From the NCBI GenBank assembly GCA_963715655.1, contig OY970262.1:1736001-1800000 (forward strand): a stretch of DNA of 64,000 nt, written 5' to 3'. Numbering within the stretch: position 1 is the stretch's first letter; each line of letters opens with the position of its first letter. The stretch is from JANQPD01 sp963715655. GTDB taxonomy: Bacteria > Bacteroidota > Bacteroidia > Flavobacteriales > Schleiferiaceae. Below, piece after piece: positions 17,728-24,620 of the stretch. The position numbers were made by a program, and so were the translations under genes. Under the pieces are notes generated by a model that saw nothing but the letters and a program-made list of their open reading frames with translations, made no database searches and was not told the origin of the DNA.

Positions 17728-18887
17728 AGTGTATCTAATTTCAGATGCGCTGCGGTGCGTAATTCAGAAATGCGTTGGCTTGCATACTCTTTAGATTGAG
17801 CAAAGGTCGTGTCACTATTTTCTAAATATTGTTGGTAGTAGCGCACCGCCACTGATTGATCTTGATAATAGGTTTCGGAAGCACGGGCTAAATAATATAA
17901 AATCACTTCCTTTTCAAGCAGCGTGTAAGCTTCTTTATAATGCACAATGGCGTTTTTATAATCCTTTTTTGCATCGTATAGTAGTGCTAAATTCAAATGA
18001 TATTGCCCTTCATTAGGAGATTGCGCTGCACTTAAAGCATATTTGTAATTTGCTAAAGCTGAATCTGATGCGCCTAAGTTTTCAAAAGCGGTTGCTTTGT
18101 AAAAATATAGGTTTTCATTCATGGCAGCATGTTTATTTAAAAACATAAACCACCTTAAGCTTGCTTCAAATTTGTTTGTTTTTACTAAACTTACAGCCAC
18201 TATTTTGCCCATTTCGGTAGTGCTATCTTGTTGGCTTATGTGCTTATTAGCCCAATAAATAGCTATATCGTAGGCCTTTAATTGAAATTGAATTTTAGCA
18301 AGTACACCAATAAATCCTACGTGCTCTGGGTGGTATTGAATAAACTGCGTGGCAATATGCTCAGCCTGTTTGTATAAATTCAATTTGTATAGAAGCAAAG
18401 CCAAATCATAACCCGCTTCTTCATCATTTGGGTTTAGCGCTAGTGCCGCTAAATAAGCGCTAATGGCAACCGAAGGCTGTTCTATTTTTATAGCTAAATA
18501 GGCCAATCTTTTTTGATAAGCAACGCTATTTTCATTGTGCAAAGCAAGCTTTTGTGCATACAAAAAGGCTACTTTATAATTGGCGCGTTTTTCATGCGCT
18601 TTGCTAAATAAGTACAGAGCGGTTAAGTTAAGAGAGTCTGCAGCCAAGGCATTTTCTGCATATTTTAGTACTTCTGAAAACCGCCCGGCTTTGTAGGCAA
18701 GTTCAGCTAATTGTGTAGTACAAGGGTTGCAGGTTTCGTTTGCAACGTTTTCCAACAGATGTTCAAATGCTTCATTAGGGTTAAGGGTAGGGTTTTCCGC
18801 CTCTGTTAAGGTAGTATTGCTCTGTGCTACTATCTGTATAACAGCGCATTGAAAGAATAGTAGTATGAGAAATTTTGTTAATTGCAT
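17724..18887 (-). CDS. Secreted tetratricopeptide-repeat protein
   Basis: The start at 18887 gives a signal peptide (MQLTKFLILLFFQCAVIQIV). A longer start at 18917 would add ten polar residues before it. About nine TPR units cover residues 40-380, for example AELAYKAGRFSEVLKYAENA and LALLYDAKKDYKNAIVHYKE. TPR proteins scaffold protein complexes, and no catalytic domain is present. Its convergent orientation to the OMP gene argues against a single operon with the 12840-17727 pair. Confidence 0.85.
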   Translation of the reverse strand: MQLTKFLILLFFQCAVIQIVAQSNTTLTEAENPTLNPNEAFEHLLENVANETCNPCTTQLAELAYKAGRFSEVLKYAENALAADSLNLTALYLFSKAHEKRANYKVAFLYAQKLALHNENSVAYQKRLAYLAIKIEQPSVAISAYLAALALNPNDEEAGYDLALLLYKLNLYKQAEHIATQFIQYHPEHVGFIGVLAKIQFQLKAYDIAIYWANKHISQQDSTTEMGKIVAVSLVKTNKFEASLRWFMFLNKHAAMNENLYFYKATAFENLGASDSALANYKYALSAAQSPNEGQYHLNLALLYDAKKDYKNAIVHYKEAYTLLEKEVILYYLARASETYYQDQSVAVRYYQQYLENSDTTFAQSKEYASQRISELRTAAHLKLDTL

Positions 18888-19042
18888 AAGGTGAATGATT
18901 GATTTTAAGTGGCGCACTAAATTTAGTAAAAAGGAATAAGCAACGGAATAGCAATAAGAATTTCACGGAGTAATTCCATGGAAATGTAAAGAGAGTTTTA
19001 GGCTATTACAGTACTTTCACCGCCTCAAACAAAAGCTAAAAA

Positions 19043-20251
19043 ATGCAGAAAATCTATTTACGGTTTGTGTTTAGTCTGTTGCTTTTTTGTGGTGTATTTT
19101 TCAATCCTGCAAAAGCACTTACCTTAAGTCCAAAGGCTACGATCTACTTAGTTACCTGCGGGCCAAATCAAATAGAACTATACTCAGCTTTTGGCCACAC
19201 AGCAGTGCGCGTACAAGATCCCGGTAACGGTATTGACCTTATTTTTAACTACGGAGTATTTAATTTTAACCAACCAAATTTCTATTTAAACTTTGCAAAA
19301 GGAAATTTGCTGTATCAATTGGCGGTGTATGATTATGACCGTTTTGTTTACAATTACAAAGTAGAAGAACGCTCAGTACATCTGCAAGAGCTAAATTTTA
19401 ATGCAGCAGAAAAGCAAGCGTATTTTAACTTTTTAGAAACCAACGCGCTTCCACAAAACAAGGAATATTACTACGATTATTTTTTTGATAATTGTGCTAC
19501 CCGTCCGCGTGATGGGATGCAGCAAGCTATGAAAACCCTTAACCAAACCATAGCTTGGGATACTTCTTACGCCAAGCAGCCATTGAGTATTAGAGATTTA
19601 TGCGAGCAATTTTTGTACTACCAACCGTGGGGCGATTTAGGTATTGATTTATGCCTTGGCCTACCCATGGATAAGCAAGCAACCGCTTTGGAATACACCT
19701 TTTTACCCGAATATTTAGAACAGGCCGTTGCGGGAGCAATTTTGGTAACAGATAGTGGAACAAAACCATTATTAAAACAAACTATATTGGTAAATGAAGA
19801 AACCTTTGTAGCCGAACGTCCGTTTTTTACGCCACAAGTAGCCTTTGGTTTATTGTTAGTTATTGGTGTGTTGCTAAGCTTTTTAGAGTTTAAATTCAAT
19901 GTTTCAACCCTTTGGTTTGATAAGCTTCTCTTTACCATCGTTGGCCTTGTTGGCTGGTTGTTGTTTATACTTTGGTTTGCTACCGACCATGCCGCTGCCG
20001 CCCGAAACATGAATTTACTTTGGGCTATTCCCTTATATTTTCCGTTTGTGCTATTCCTAAAAAATAAAGGAGGTGGCTTTAGTCTCTTTATAATGCGTTT
20101 TAGTTTTTTAGTGCAATTAATAGCCTTGGCGGGATGGTATTTTTGGCCGCAAGATTTGCATCCCGGTATGCTGCCTTTGTGTGCATTGCTAATGTGGCGC
20201 TCCTTTTGGCGGGTGTATGTAGCTAATAAAAAATCAGCTATCATCGCATAA
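19043..20251 (+). CDS. DUF4105 (Lnb N-terminal-like) membrane protein
   Basis: This 402-aa protein has a signal segment followed by a periplasmic domain with the DUF4105 pattern: IYLVTCGPNQIELYSAFGHT, an F-N-Y-G-V-F-N-F strip, YKVEERSVHLQEL, and FFDNCATRPRD. The conserved His (FGHT) and Cys (NCATR) suggest a papain-like/NlpC-type active site. The C-terminal third holds about four to five hydrophobic helices. From memory, this domain is now named after Lnb-type lipoprotein N-acyltransferases, and related Bacteroidota proteins have been proposed to N-acylate lipoproteins. I have not verified that assignment for this subfamily. It is followed closely (36 nt) by a lipoprotein-type peptidase. Confidence 0.8.
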   Translation: MQKIYLRFVFSLLLFCGVFFNPAKALTLSPKATIYLVTCGPNQIELYSAFGHTAVRVQDPGNGIDLIFNYGVFNFNQPNFYLNFAKGNLLYQLAVYDYDRFVYNYKVEERSVHLQELNFNAAEKQAYFNFLETNALPQNKEYYYDYFFDNCATRPRDGMQQAMKTLNQTIAWDTSYAKQPLSIRDLCEQFLYYQPWGDLGIDLCLGLPMDKQATALEYTFLPEYLEQAVAGAILVTDSGTKPLLKQTILVNEETFVAERPFFTPQVAFGLLLVIGVLLSFLEFKFNVSTLWFDKLLFTIVGLVGWLLFILWFATDHAAAARNMNLLWAIPLYFPFVLFLKNKGGGFSLFIMRFSFLVQLIALAGWYFWPQDLHPGMLPLCALLMWRSFWRVYVANKKSAIIA

Positions 20252-20287
20252 TCAAAACTATTTACCTTGTAACCCTTAAATATTTTT

Positions 20288-22099
20288 ATGAAAAAACTAT
20301 TTTTCGTTTCCCTTATGGGAATGCTTGTGGTGGGCTGTAACAACAATCCTGAAAAGGAATTAACACCAAAAGAGGAGGCGCAGGCTTTTTTAGATAATTA
20401 CACACAGAAATATCAAGAATTGTATGCGGCATCTTCGGAAGCAGAATGGGCTTTAAACACCAAAATTGTAGCGGGCGATACACTTACCGGGAATAAAGCA
20501 GAGCAGGCAGGAAAAGCCTTTGCAGCCTTTACGGGTAGTGAAGAAAATATTAACAAAGCGCGTACATTTATGAAGCTGGGCAAGGAGCTAGATAAATTGC
20601 AGATGCGTCAGTTTAGCGCAATTTTATACATGGCAGGTGCTAATCCGGCTGTAGCCAAAGATATTGTAGCGGATAAAATAAAAGCCGAAACGGAGCAAAC
20701 TAAGGCGCTTTTTGGCTACGAGTTTATGTTGAACGGAAAATCAGTTTCCACCAATCAATTGGATAGCATTTTAGTAAGTAGTACCGATTTAAATACGCGC
20801 TTAGCCGCTTGGAAAAGCAGTAAGGAAGTGGGCAAGAATTTACGTGAAGGCCTTATAAAATTGCGCGATTTACGCAATGCATCTGTGCAAGCACTTGGCT
20901 ATGAAGATTATTTTGCTTTTCAGGTAAGTGAGTATGAAATGGATGGGCAAGAAATGGTGGAACTAAACCATCAAATTATAAATGAAATATGGCCTATTTA
21001 TCGTGAACTGCACACATGGGCACGCTATGAGTTAGCCAAAAAGTATAAGCAGCCAGTGCCGGATATGCTGCCTGCACACTGGTTACCAAATAGATGGGGG
21101 CAGGAGTGGAGCAGTATGGTAAATGTGGCGGGCTTAAATTTTGATGAAGCACTAGAAGAAAAAGGTGCAGAATGGATTATGACGCAAGGTGAAGACTTTT
21201 ATGTAAGCCTTGGGTATGATAAACTTCCACAAAGTTTTTATGAGAAATCTAGCTTATATCCACTTCCTGCAGGAGCTGACTATAAAAAGAACAACCACGC
21301 AAGTGCTTGGCACATGGATTTAAATAAAGATGTGCGTTCGCTAATGAGTGTAGAGCCAAACATGCGTTGGTGGGGCACTGTGTTGCATGAATTAGGACAT
21401 ATTTATTATTATCAGGCGTATTCCACCGAGCAAGTTCCCGTGTTGTTAAGGGGAGGAGCAAACCGCGCGTATCATGAAGCCATAGGTACTTTAATAGGTT
21501 TGGCGAGTATGCAAAAACCCTTTTTAGCCGAAAAGGGATTGGTACGCGATGATGCGGATATGGATGAAATACAAGGCTTATTAAAAGAAGCGTTAGATTA
21601 TATAGTGGTGATGCCTTGGGCCAGCGGAGTAATGACTGATTTTGAATACCAATTGTATTCCAAAGATCAATATAACCCGGAAACATTGAACAAAACATGG
21701 TGGGATTTAAAGAAGAAATATCAAGGTATAGTGCCACCTAGTGTGCGTGGAGAGGAATATTGCGATGCCGCCAGCAAAACCCACATAAACAATGATGCTG
21801 CTCAGTATTATGATTATGCTTTGGCCAATGTGATGTTGTTTCAATTTCACATGCATATTTCCAAAAATATTTTAAAACAAGATCCACACGCTACCAATTA
21901 TTACGGAAGTAAAGAAACGGGAGCCTTTTTAAATAAGCTAATGGCTCCAGGCGCTACGGTTGATTGGCGCGACAACCTTATGAACACCATGGGTGAAGGC
22001 ATAAGCGCTAGCGCAATTATTGAGTATTTTGATCCATTGCTTACTTGGTTACGCAAAGAAAATGAAGGTAGAAAATATACTTTGCCGGATAATGTGTAA
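20288..22099 (+). CDS. M2-family peptidyl-dipeptidase (ACE-like) lipoprotein
   Basis: This 603-aa protein has a lipoprotein signal (KLFFVSLMGMLVVGC, Cys about 17). The zinc site is HELGH at about 367-371 (VLHELGHIYYYQAY), with the third ligand Glu in AYHEAIGTLIG. The surrounding sequence (RKLR-type helices, PSVRGEEYCDA, WRDNLMNTMGEG) matches the M2 angiotensin-converting-enzyme-like family. The family removes dipeptides from peptide C-termini. The lipid anchor places it on the inner or outer membrane facing the periplasm, where it could take part in peptide scavenging. Confidence 0.93.
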   Translation: MKKLFFVSLMGMLVVGCNNNPEKELTPKEEAQAFLDNYTQKYQELYAASSEAEWALNTKIVAGDTLTGNKAEQAGKAFAAFTGSEENINKARTFMKLGKELDKLQMRQFSAILYMAGANPAVAKDIVADKIKAETEQTKALFGYEFMLNGKSVSTNQLDSILVSSTDLNTRLAAWKSSKEVGKNLREGLIKLRDLRNASVQALGYEDYFAFQVSEYEMDGQEMVELNHQIINEIWPIYRELHTWARYELAKKYKQPVPDMLPAHWLPNRWGQEWSSMVNVAGLNFDEALEEKGAEWIMTQGEDFYVSLGYDKLPQSFYEKSSLYPLPAGADYKKNNHASAWHMDLNKDVRSLMSVEPNMRWWGTVLHELGHIYYYQAYSTEQVPVLLRGGANRAYHEAIGTLIGLASMQKPFLAEKGLVRDDADMDEIQGLLKEALDYIVVMPWASGVMTDFEYQLYSKDQYNPETLNKTWWDLKKKYQGIVPPSVRGEEYCDAASKTHINNDAAQYYDYALANVMLFQFHMHISKNILKQDPHATNYYGSKETGAFLNKLMAPGATVDWRDNLMNTMGEGISASAIIEYFDPLLTWLRKENEGRKYTLPDNV

Positions 22100-22789
22100 A
22101 AAGGCGGTTTAAATTACTTACATCTCGCTTTAAGCGATATTGAGTAAACACAACAGAAGTAAATCTTTAGTTTAATGTGATGTTAATTTTGCCAAAGGTT
22201 GTTCGGCTGGAGAATAAATTTCCTGAACCTCGCACATAAGAATCACGAACCTCGATTATATGCGAGGAGACCCATTTCTATGATTTGGTTTTGGTTTAAC
22301 TCCGGCATTTTTGATTTGCAAAGTAAAATTTCTCGATAGAAAATACTTGCTAATAAACACATTGCAAGTTCTAGCGGTAGTAGAGAATCACGCCAAGGAT
22401 GTTACTAATATTGCAACCCCTCGACTTCCGCTCGGGGGACTCGTCTTTATGATTTAGTTCTGAGGTTGCAGCAACTGTTAAGTTCTATAAAAAGAAAATA
22501 TTTACTGTTAAGCAATATGCTAGTTCGAAAAGCTTTTATTGAGCATGATTAAGGGGTAGTAGAGAACCACGCCAAGGGTGTTATTAATATTGCAACCCCT
22601 CGACTACCGCTCGGTGAGACTCGTTTTTATGATTTAGTTCTGAGGTTTTAGCAACTGTTAAGTTCTATAAAAAGAAAATACTTACTGTTAAGCATTATGC
22701 TAATTTGAAAAGCTTTTATTGAACTTGAGTAGAGTGTAATTGCCCAAGTAGTTTTTATACATGCTCTTCAATATTTTTTTAAGGAAAAA
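22100..22789. other. Gene-free region between the M2 peptidase and the GIY-YIG array
   Basis: About 690 bp without a plausible ORF. It consists mainly of about 2.7 copies of a roughly 179-bp direct repeat (22247-22725), with a short AT-rich spacer before the first hairpin of the tandem array. Confidence 0.7.
22247..22725. repeat. Degenerate ~179-bp direct repeats
   Basis: Two full copies start near 22378 and 22557, sharing tagagaa(t/c)cacgccaagg, ttgcaacccctcgact, ccgctcgg, tttatgatttagttctgagg and aagttctataaaaagaaaat. A more divergent partial copy begins at 22247 with cctcgattatatgcgagg and retains tatgatttggtt. Each unit carries a small inverted repeat of the type cctcga..gcgagg or ccgctcgg. 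I found no coding capacity or known family. Confidence 0.75.
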
Positions 22790-22796
22790 CAAACAT

Positions 22797-22827
22797 AAAA
22801 AAAGCCCCGCATTGCTGCGGGGCTTTT
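22797..22827. terminator. Rho-independent terminator hairpin, unit 1 (left end of array)
   Basis: Stem gccccgc / gcggggc with a 6-nt loop, flanked by A7 on one side and T4 on the other, so it can act on both strands. It follows the tRNA-Pro half of unit 1 on the minus strand. Confidence 0.9.
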
Positions 22828-22831
22828 AGAG

Positions 22832-22882
22832 TCGGGGCGGCAGGATTCGAACCTACGACCTTCCCGCTTCTAGCGGGACGCG
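22832..22882 (-). pseudogene. tRNA-Pro 3' half, unit 1
   Basis: This 51-nt segment is colinear with the intact tRNA-Pro from the 3' strand of the D-stem to the discriminator base. The T-arm (GTAGGTTCGAATCCTGC) and acceptor strand CGCCCCG plus A are identical. The anticodon arm reads TCCCG-CTAGAAG-CGGGA instead of CCTCG-TTTGGGA-CGAGG. Two of its five base pairs differ, yet all five pair. The 5' acceptor strand and most of the D-arm are absent, so it cannot form a whole tRNA. The TAG stop of the GIY-YIG ORF lies inside its anticodon loop. Confidence 0.9.
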
Positions 22883-23124
22883 TTATCGTTCAACCCATCC
22901 AAAAAACGCTTAATTCCTCTTCCTTTAATTTTTTTCTCCAAGGCGCGGCCTTCGATACGATTATCCACTTCAAAAATTTTAGTAATAACCCAAGGTACAC
23001 CAGCTTTGGTATATTTATTTTTAGCTGTATTGTGTAGTTTAAACCTAAGTTCAAAGTCTTGCGTTTCTCCGCAATAGTATTTTTTTAAAGAGCTACTATG
23101 TAAAATATAAACGTAATGAGGCAT
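22870..23124 (-). CDS. GIY-YIG endonuclease family protein, copy 1
   Basis: This 84-aa single-domain GIY-YIG nuclease (YhbQ/UPF0213 type) has the first motif as YVYIL (residues 4-8), the second as YYCG (16-19), the catalytic Arg 27 and His 31 in LRFKLHN, the conserved KYTKAGVPWV stretch, and the metal-binding Glu 63 in RALEKKIKG. The family cuts DNA as one-metal-ion endonucleases or recombination-associated nucleases. The final codons (NASR, stop) are contributed by tRNA-like DNA. This copy carries the most synonymous changes relative to copies 2, 3 and 5, yet its protein is identical to theirs. No promoter fits between the hairpin and the ATG, so expression probably depends on read-through from the tRNA transcript. 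Confidence 0.93.
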   Translation of the reverse strand: MPHYVYILHSSSLKKYYCGETQDFELRFKLHNTAKNKYTKAGVPWVITKIFEVDNRIEGRALEKKIKGRGIKRFLDGLNDNASR

Positions 23125-23137
23125 AAGTTAAAAACAT

Positions 23138-23168
23138 AAAAAAAGCCCCGCATTTCTGCGGGGCTTTT
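23138..23168. terminator. Rho-independent terminator hairpin, unit 2
   Basis: Same stem gccccgc / gcggggc with A and T runs. The loop differs by one base (atttct) from the other units (attgct). It ends about 13 nt before the ATG of copy 1. Confidence 0.9.
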
Positions 23169-23172
23169 AGAG

Positions 23173-23223
23173 TCGGGGCGGCAGGATTCGAACCTACGAC
23201 CTTCCCGCTTCTAGCGGGACGCG
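23173..23223 (-). pseudogene. tRNA-Pro 3' half, unit 2
   Basis: Same structure as the unit 1 half. Like unit 1, it is flanked on its 3' side by agagtc rather than the acagtc found at the intact tRNA and units 3-5. Confidence 0.9.
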
Positions 23224-23465
23224 TTATCGTTCAACCCATCCAAGAAGCGCTTAATTCCTCTTCCTTTAATTTTTTTTTCCAAGGCGCGACCTTCGATACG
23301 ATTATCCACTTCAAAAATTTTAGTAATAACCCAAGGTACACCAGCTTTGGTATATTTATTTTTAGCTGTATTGTGTAGTTTAAACCTAAGTTCAAAGTCT
23401 TGCGTTTCTCCGCAATAGTATTTTTTTAAAGAGCTACTATGTAAAATATAAACGTAATGAGGCAT
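23211..23465 (-). CDS. GIY-YIG endonuclease family protein, copy 2
   Basis: The protein is identical to copies 1, 3 and 5, with all GIY-YIG motif residues intact. The nucleotide sequence matches copies 3 and 5 at the sites where copy 1 or 4 differ. The ATG is preceded by TTTTTAACTT rather than a Shine-Dalgarno sequence, as is common in this phylum. The stop TAG falls in the anticodon-like loop of the unit 2 tRNA half. Confidence 0.93.
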   Translation of the reverse strand: MPHYVYILHSSSLKKYYCGETQDFELRFKLHNTAKNKYTKAGVPWVITKIFEVDNRIEGRALEKKIKGRGIKRFLDGLNDNASR

Positions 23466-23478
23466 AAGTTAAAAACAT

Positions 23479-23509
23479 AAAAAAAGCCCCGCATTGCTGC
23501 GGGGCTTTT
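23479..23509. terminator. Rho-independent terminator hairpin, unit 3
   Basis: Stem gccccgc / gcggggc, loop attgct, A7 and T4 flanks. It separates the unit 3 tRNA half from ORF copy 2. Confidence 0.9.
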
Positions 23510-23513
23510 ACAG

Positions 23514-23564
23514 TCGGGGCGGCAGGATTCGAACCTACGACCTTCCCGCTTCTAGCGGGACGCG
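23514..23564 (-). pseudogene. tRNA-Pro 3' half, unit 3
   Basis: Colinear with the intact tRNA-Pro 3' portion and carrying the altered but fully paired anticodon arm. Its 3' flank (acagtc) matches the intact tRNA-Pro locus. Confidence 0.9.
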
Positions 23565-23806
23565 TTATCGTTCAACCCATCCAAGAAGCGCTTAATTCCT
23601 CTTCCTTTAATTTTTTTTTCCAAGGCGCGACCTTCGATACGATTATCCACTTCAAAAATTTTAGTAATAACCCAAGGTACACCAGCTTTGGTATATTTAT
23701 TTTTAGCTGTATTGTGTAGTTTAAACCTAAGTTCAAAGTCTTGCGTTTCTCCGCAATAGTATTTTTTTAAAGAGCTACTATGTAAAATATAAACGTAATG
23801 AGGCAT
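23552..23806 (-). CDS. GIY-YIG endonuclease family protein, copy 3
   Basis: The 84-aa product is identical to copies 1, 2 and 5. At the variable sites it carries the same bases as copies 2 and 5, so recent duplication or gene conversion is likely. Confidence 0.93.
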   Translation of the reverse strand: MPHYVYILHSSSLKKYYCGETQDFELRFKLHNTAKNKYTKAGVPWVITKIFEVDNRIEGRALEKKIKGRGIKRFLDGLNDNASR

Positions 23807-23819
23807 AAGTTAAAAACAT

Positions 23820-23850
23820 AAAAAAAGCCCCGCATTGCTGCGGGGCTTTT
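23820..23850. terminator. Rho-independent terminator hairpin, unit 4
   Basis: Same perfect 7-bp GC stem with flanking A and T runs, between the unit 4 tRNA half and ORF copy 3. Confidence 0.9.
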
Positions 23851-23854
23851 ACAG

Positions 23855-23905
23855 TCGGGGCGGCAGGATTCGAACCTACGACCTTCCCGCTTCTAGCGGG
23901 ACGCG
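23855..23905 (-). pseudogene. tRNA-Pro 3' half, unit 4
   Basis: Same 51-nt structure with the anticodon arm TCCCG-CTAGAAG-CGGGA intact. Confidence 0.9.
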
Positions 23906-24147
23906 TTATTGTTCAACCCATCCAAAAAGCGCTTAATTCCTCTTCCTTTAATTTTTTTTTCCAAGGCACGGCCTTCGATACGATTATCCACTTCAAAAAT
24001 TTTAGTAATAACCCAAGGTACACCAGCTTTGGTATATTTATTTTTAGCTGTATTGTGTAGTTTAAACCTAAGTTCAAAGTCTTGCGTTTCTCCGCAATAG
24101 TATTTTTTTAAAGAGCTACTATGTAAAATATAAACGTAATGAGGCAT
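23893..24147 (-). CDS. GIY-YIG endonuclease family protein, copy 4
   Basis: This is the only copy with an amino-acid change: Asp 80 to Asn (LNNNASR instead of LNDNASR), outside the catalytic residues. It also has private synonymous changes, for example in the GRAL codons. All GIY-YIG motif residues are present. Confidence 0.93.
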   Translation of the reverse strand: MPHYVYILHSSSLKKYYCGETQDFELRFKLHNTAKNKYTKAGVPWVITKIFEVDNRIEGRALEKKIKGRGIKRFLDGLNNNASR

Positions 24148-24160
24148 AAGTTAAAAACAT

Positions 24161-24191
24161 AAAAAAAGCCCCGCATTGCTGCGGGGCTTTT
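24161..24191. terminator. Rho-independent terminator hairpin, unit 5
   Basis: Same hairpin, between the unit 5 tRNA half and ORF copy 4. Confidence 0.9.
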
Positions 24192-24195
24192 ACAG

Positions 24196-24246
24196 TCGGG
24201 GCGGCAGGATTCGAACCTACGACCTTCCCGCTTCTAGCGGGACGCG
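24196..24246 (-). pseudogene. tRNA-Pro 3' half, unit 5
   Basis: The half nearest to the intact tRNA-Pro. Its T-arm, acceptor strand and 3' flank are identical to the intact gene, while the anticodon arm is the altered version. Confidence 0.9.
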
Positions 24247-24488
24247 TTATCGTTCAACCCATCCAAGAAGCGCTTAATTCCTCTTCCTTTAATTTTTTTT
24301 TCCAAGGCGCGACCTTCGATACGATTATCCACTTCAAAAATTTTAGTAATAACCCAAGGTACACCAGCTTTGGTATATTTATTTTTAGCTGTATTGTGTA
24401 GTTTAAACCTAAGTTCAAAGTCTTGCGTTTCTCCGCAATAGTATTTTTTTAAAGAGCTACTATGTAAAATATAAACGTAATGAGGCAT
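24234..24488 (-). CDS. GIY-YIG endonuclease family protein, copy 5 (tRNA-proximal)
   Basis: The 84-aa product is identical to copies 1-3. It is the first ORF after the intact tRNA-Pro, about 13 nt beyond the terminator U-tract, so the tRNA-Ser-tRNA-Pro promoter is the nearest plausible source of its transcript. Its 3' end merges into the unit 5 tRNA half. Confidence 0.93.
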   Translation of the reverse strand: MPHYVYILHSSSLKKYYCGETQDFELRFKLHNTAKNKYTKAGVPWVITKIFEVDNRIEGRALEKKIKGRGIKRFLDGLNDNASR

Positions 24489-24501
24489 AAGTTAAAAACA
24501 T

Positions 24502-24532
24502 AAAAAAAGCCCCGCATTGCTGCGGGGCTTTT
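24502..24532. terminator. Rho-independent terminator directly after tRNA-Pro
   Basis: Stem gccccgc / gcggggc with T7 on the minus strand. This is the natural end of the tRNA-Ser-tRNA-Pro transcript, and it was evidently copied with each array unit. Confidence 0.92.
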
Positions 24533-24536
24533 ACAG

Positions 24537-24610
24537 TCGGGGCGGCAGGATTCGAACCTACGACCTCCTCGTCCCAAACGAGGCGCGATACCGGGCTACG
24601 CTACGCCCCG
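24537..24610 (-). tRNA. tRNA-Pro(TGG)
   Basis: A complete 74-nt cloverleaf can be drawn: acceptor CGGGGCG / CGCCCCG plus discriminator A, anticodon arm CCTCG-TTTGGGA-CGAGG with anticodon TGG, and a T-arm with TTCGAAT. CCA is not encoded. It is the parent of the five 3' halves downstream. If this is the sole tRNA-Pro(TGG), its integrity is essential, which fits an element that duplicates the tRNA end instead of breaking it. Confidence 0.97.
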
Positions 24611-24620
24611 AAAACAAAAG

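Larger units (their letters stand above)
22790..24536 (-). repeat. Five-unit 341-bp tandem array: terminator + GIY-YIG gene + tRNA-Pro 3' half
   Basis: The GIY-YIG ORF starts lie exactly 341 bp apart five times, and every sub-element (hairpin, ORF, tRNA half) repeats with the same period. In transcript direction (minus strand) the order is intact tRNA-Ser, intact tRNA-Pro, hairpin, ORF, tRNA-Pro 3' half, hairpin, ORF, tRNA half and so on. The last, leftmost half is followed by one more hairpin, after which homology stops near 22790. The T-arm, acceptor strand and flanking bases of each half match the intact tRNA-Pro at 24537-24610. The units differ at only a handful of bases. Confidence 0.95.

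Noticed and set aside
19618..20346. 242-aa minus-strand ORF
   Set aside because: It is the antisense of the DUF4105 gene, with Lys/Ser-rich shadow composition and no motif.
21249..21737. 162-aa minus-strand ORF
   Set aside because: Antisense of the M2 peptidase gene, which has complete active-site motifs.
23909..24100. Plus-strand ORF in array unit 4
   Set aside because: Present in one unit only because of a chance base change; it is the antisense of the nuclease gene.
22790..24536. Tandem repeats as a CRISPR array
   Set aside because: The unit is 341 bp and coding, with no unique spacers.
22790..24536. Array as an assembly artefact
   Set aside because: The units carry distinct substitutions, so they are not one unit copied by error; the exact copy number still needs long reads.
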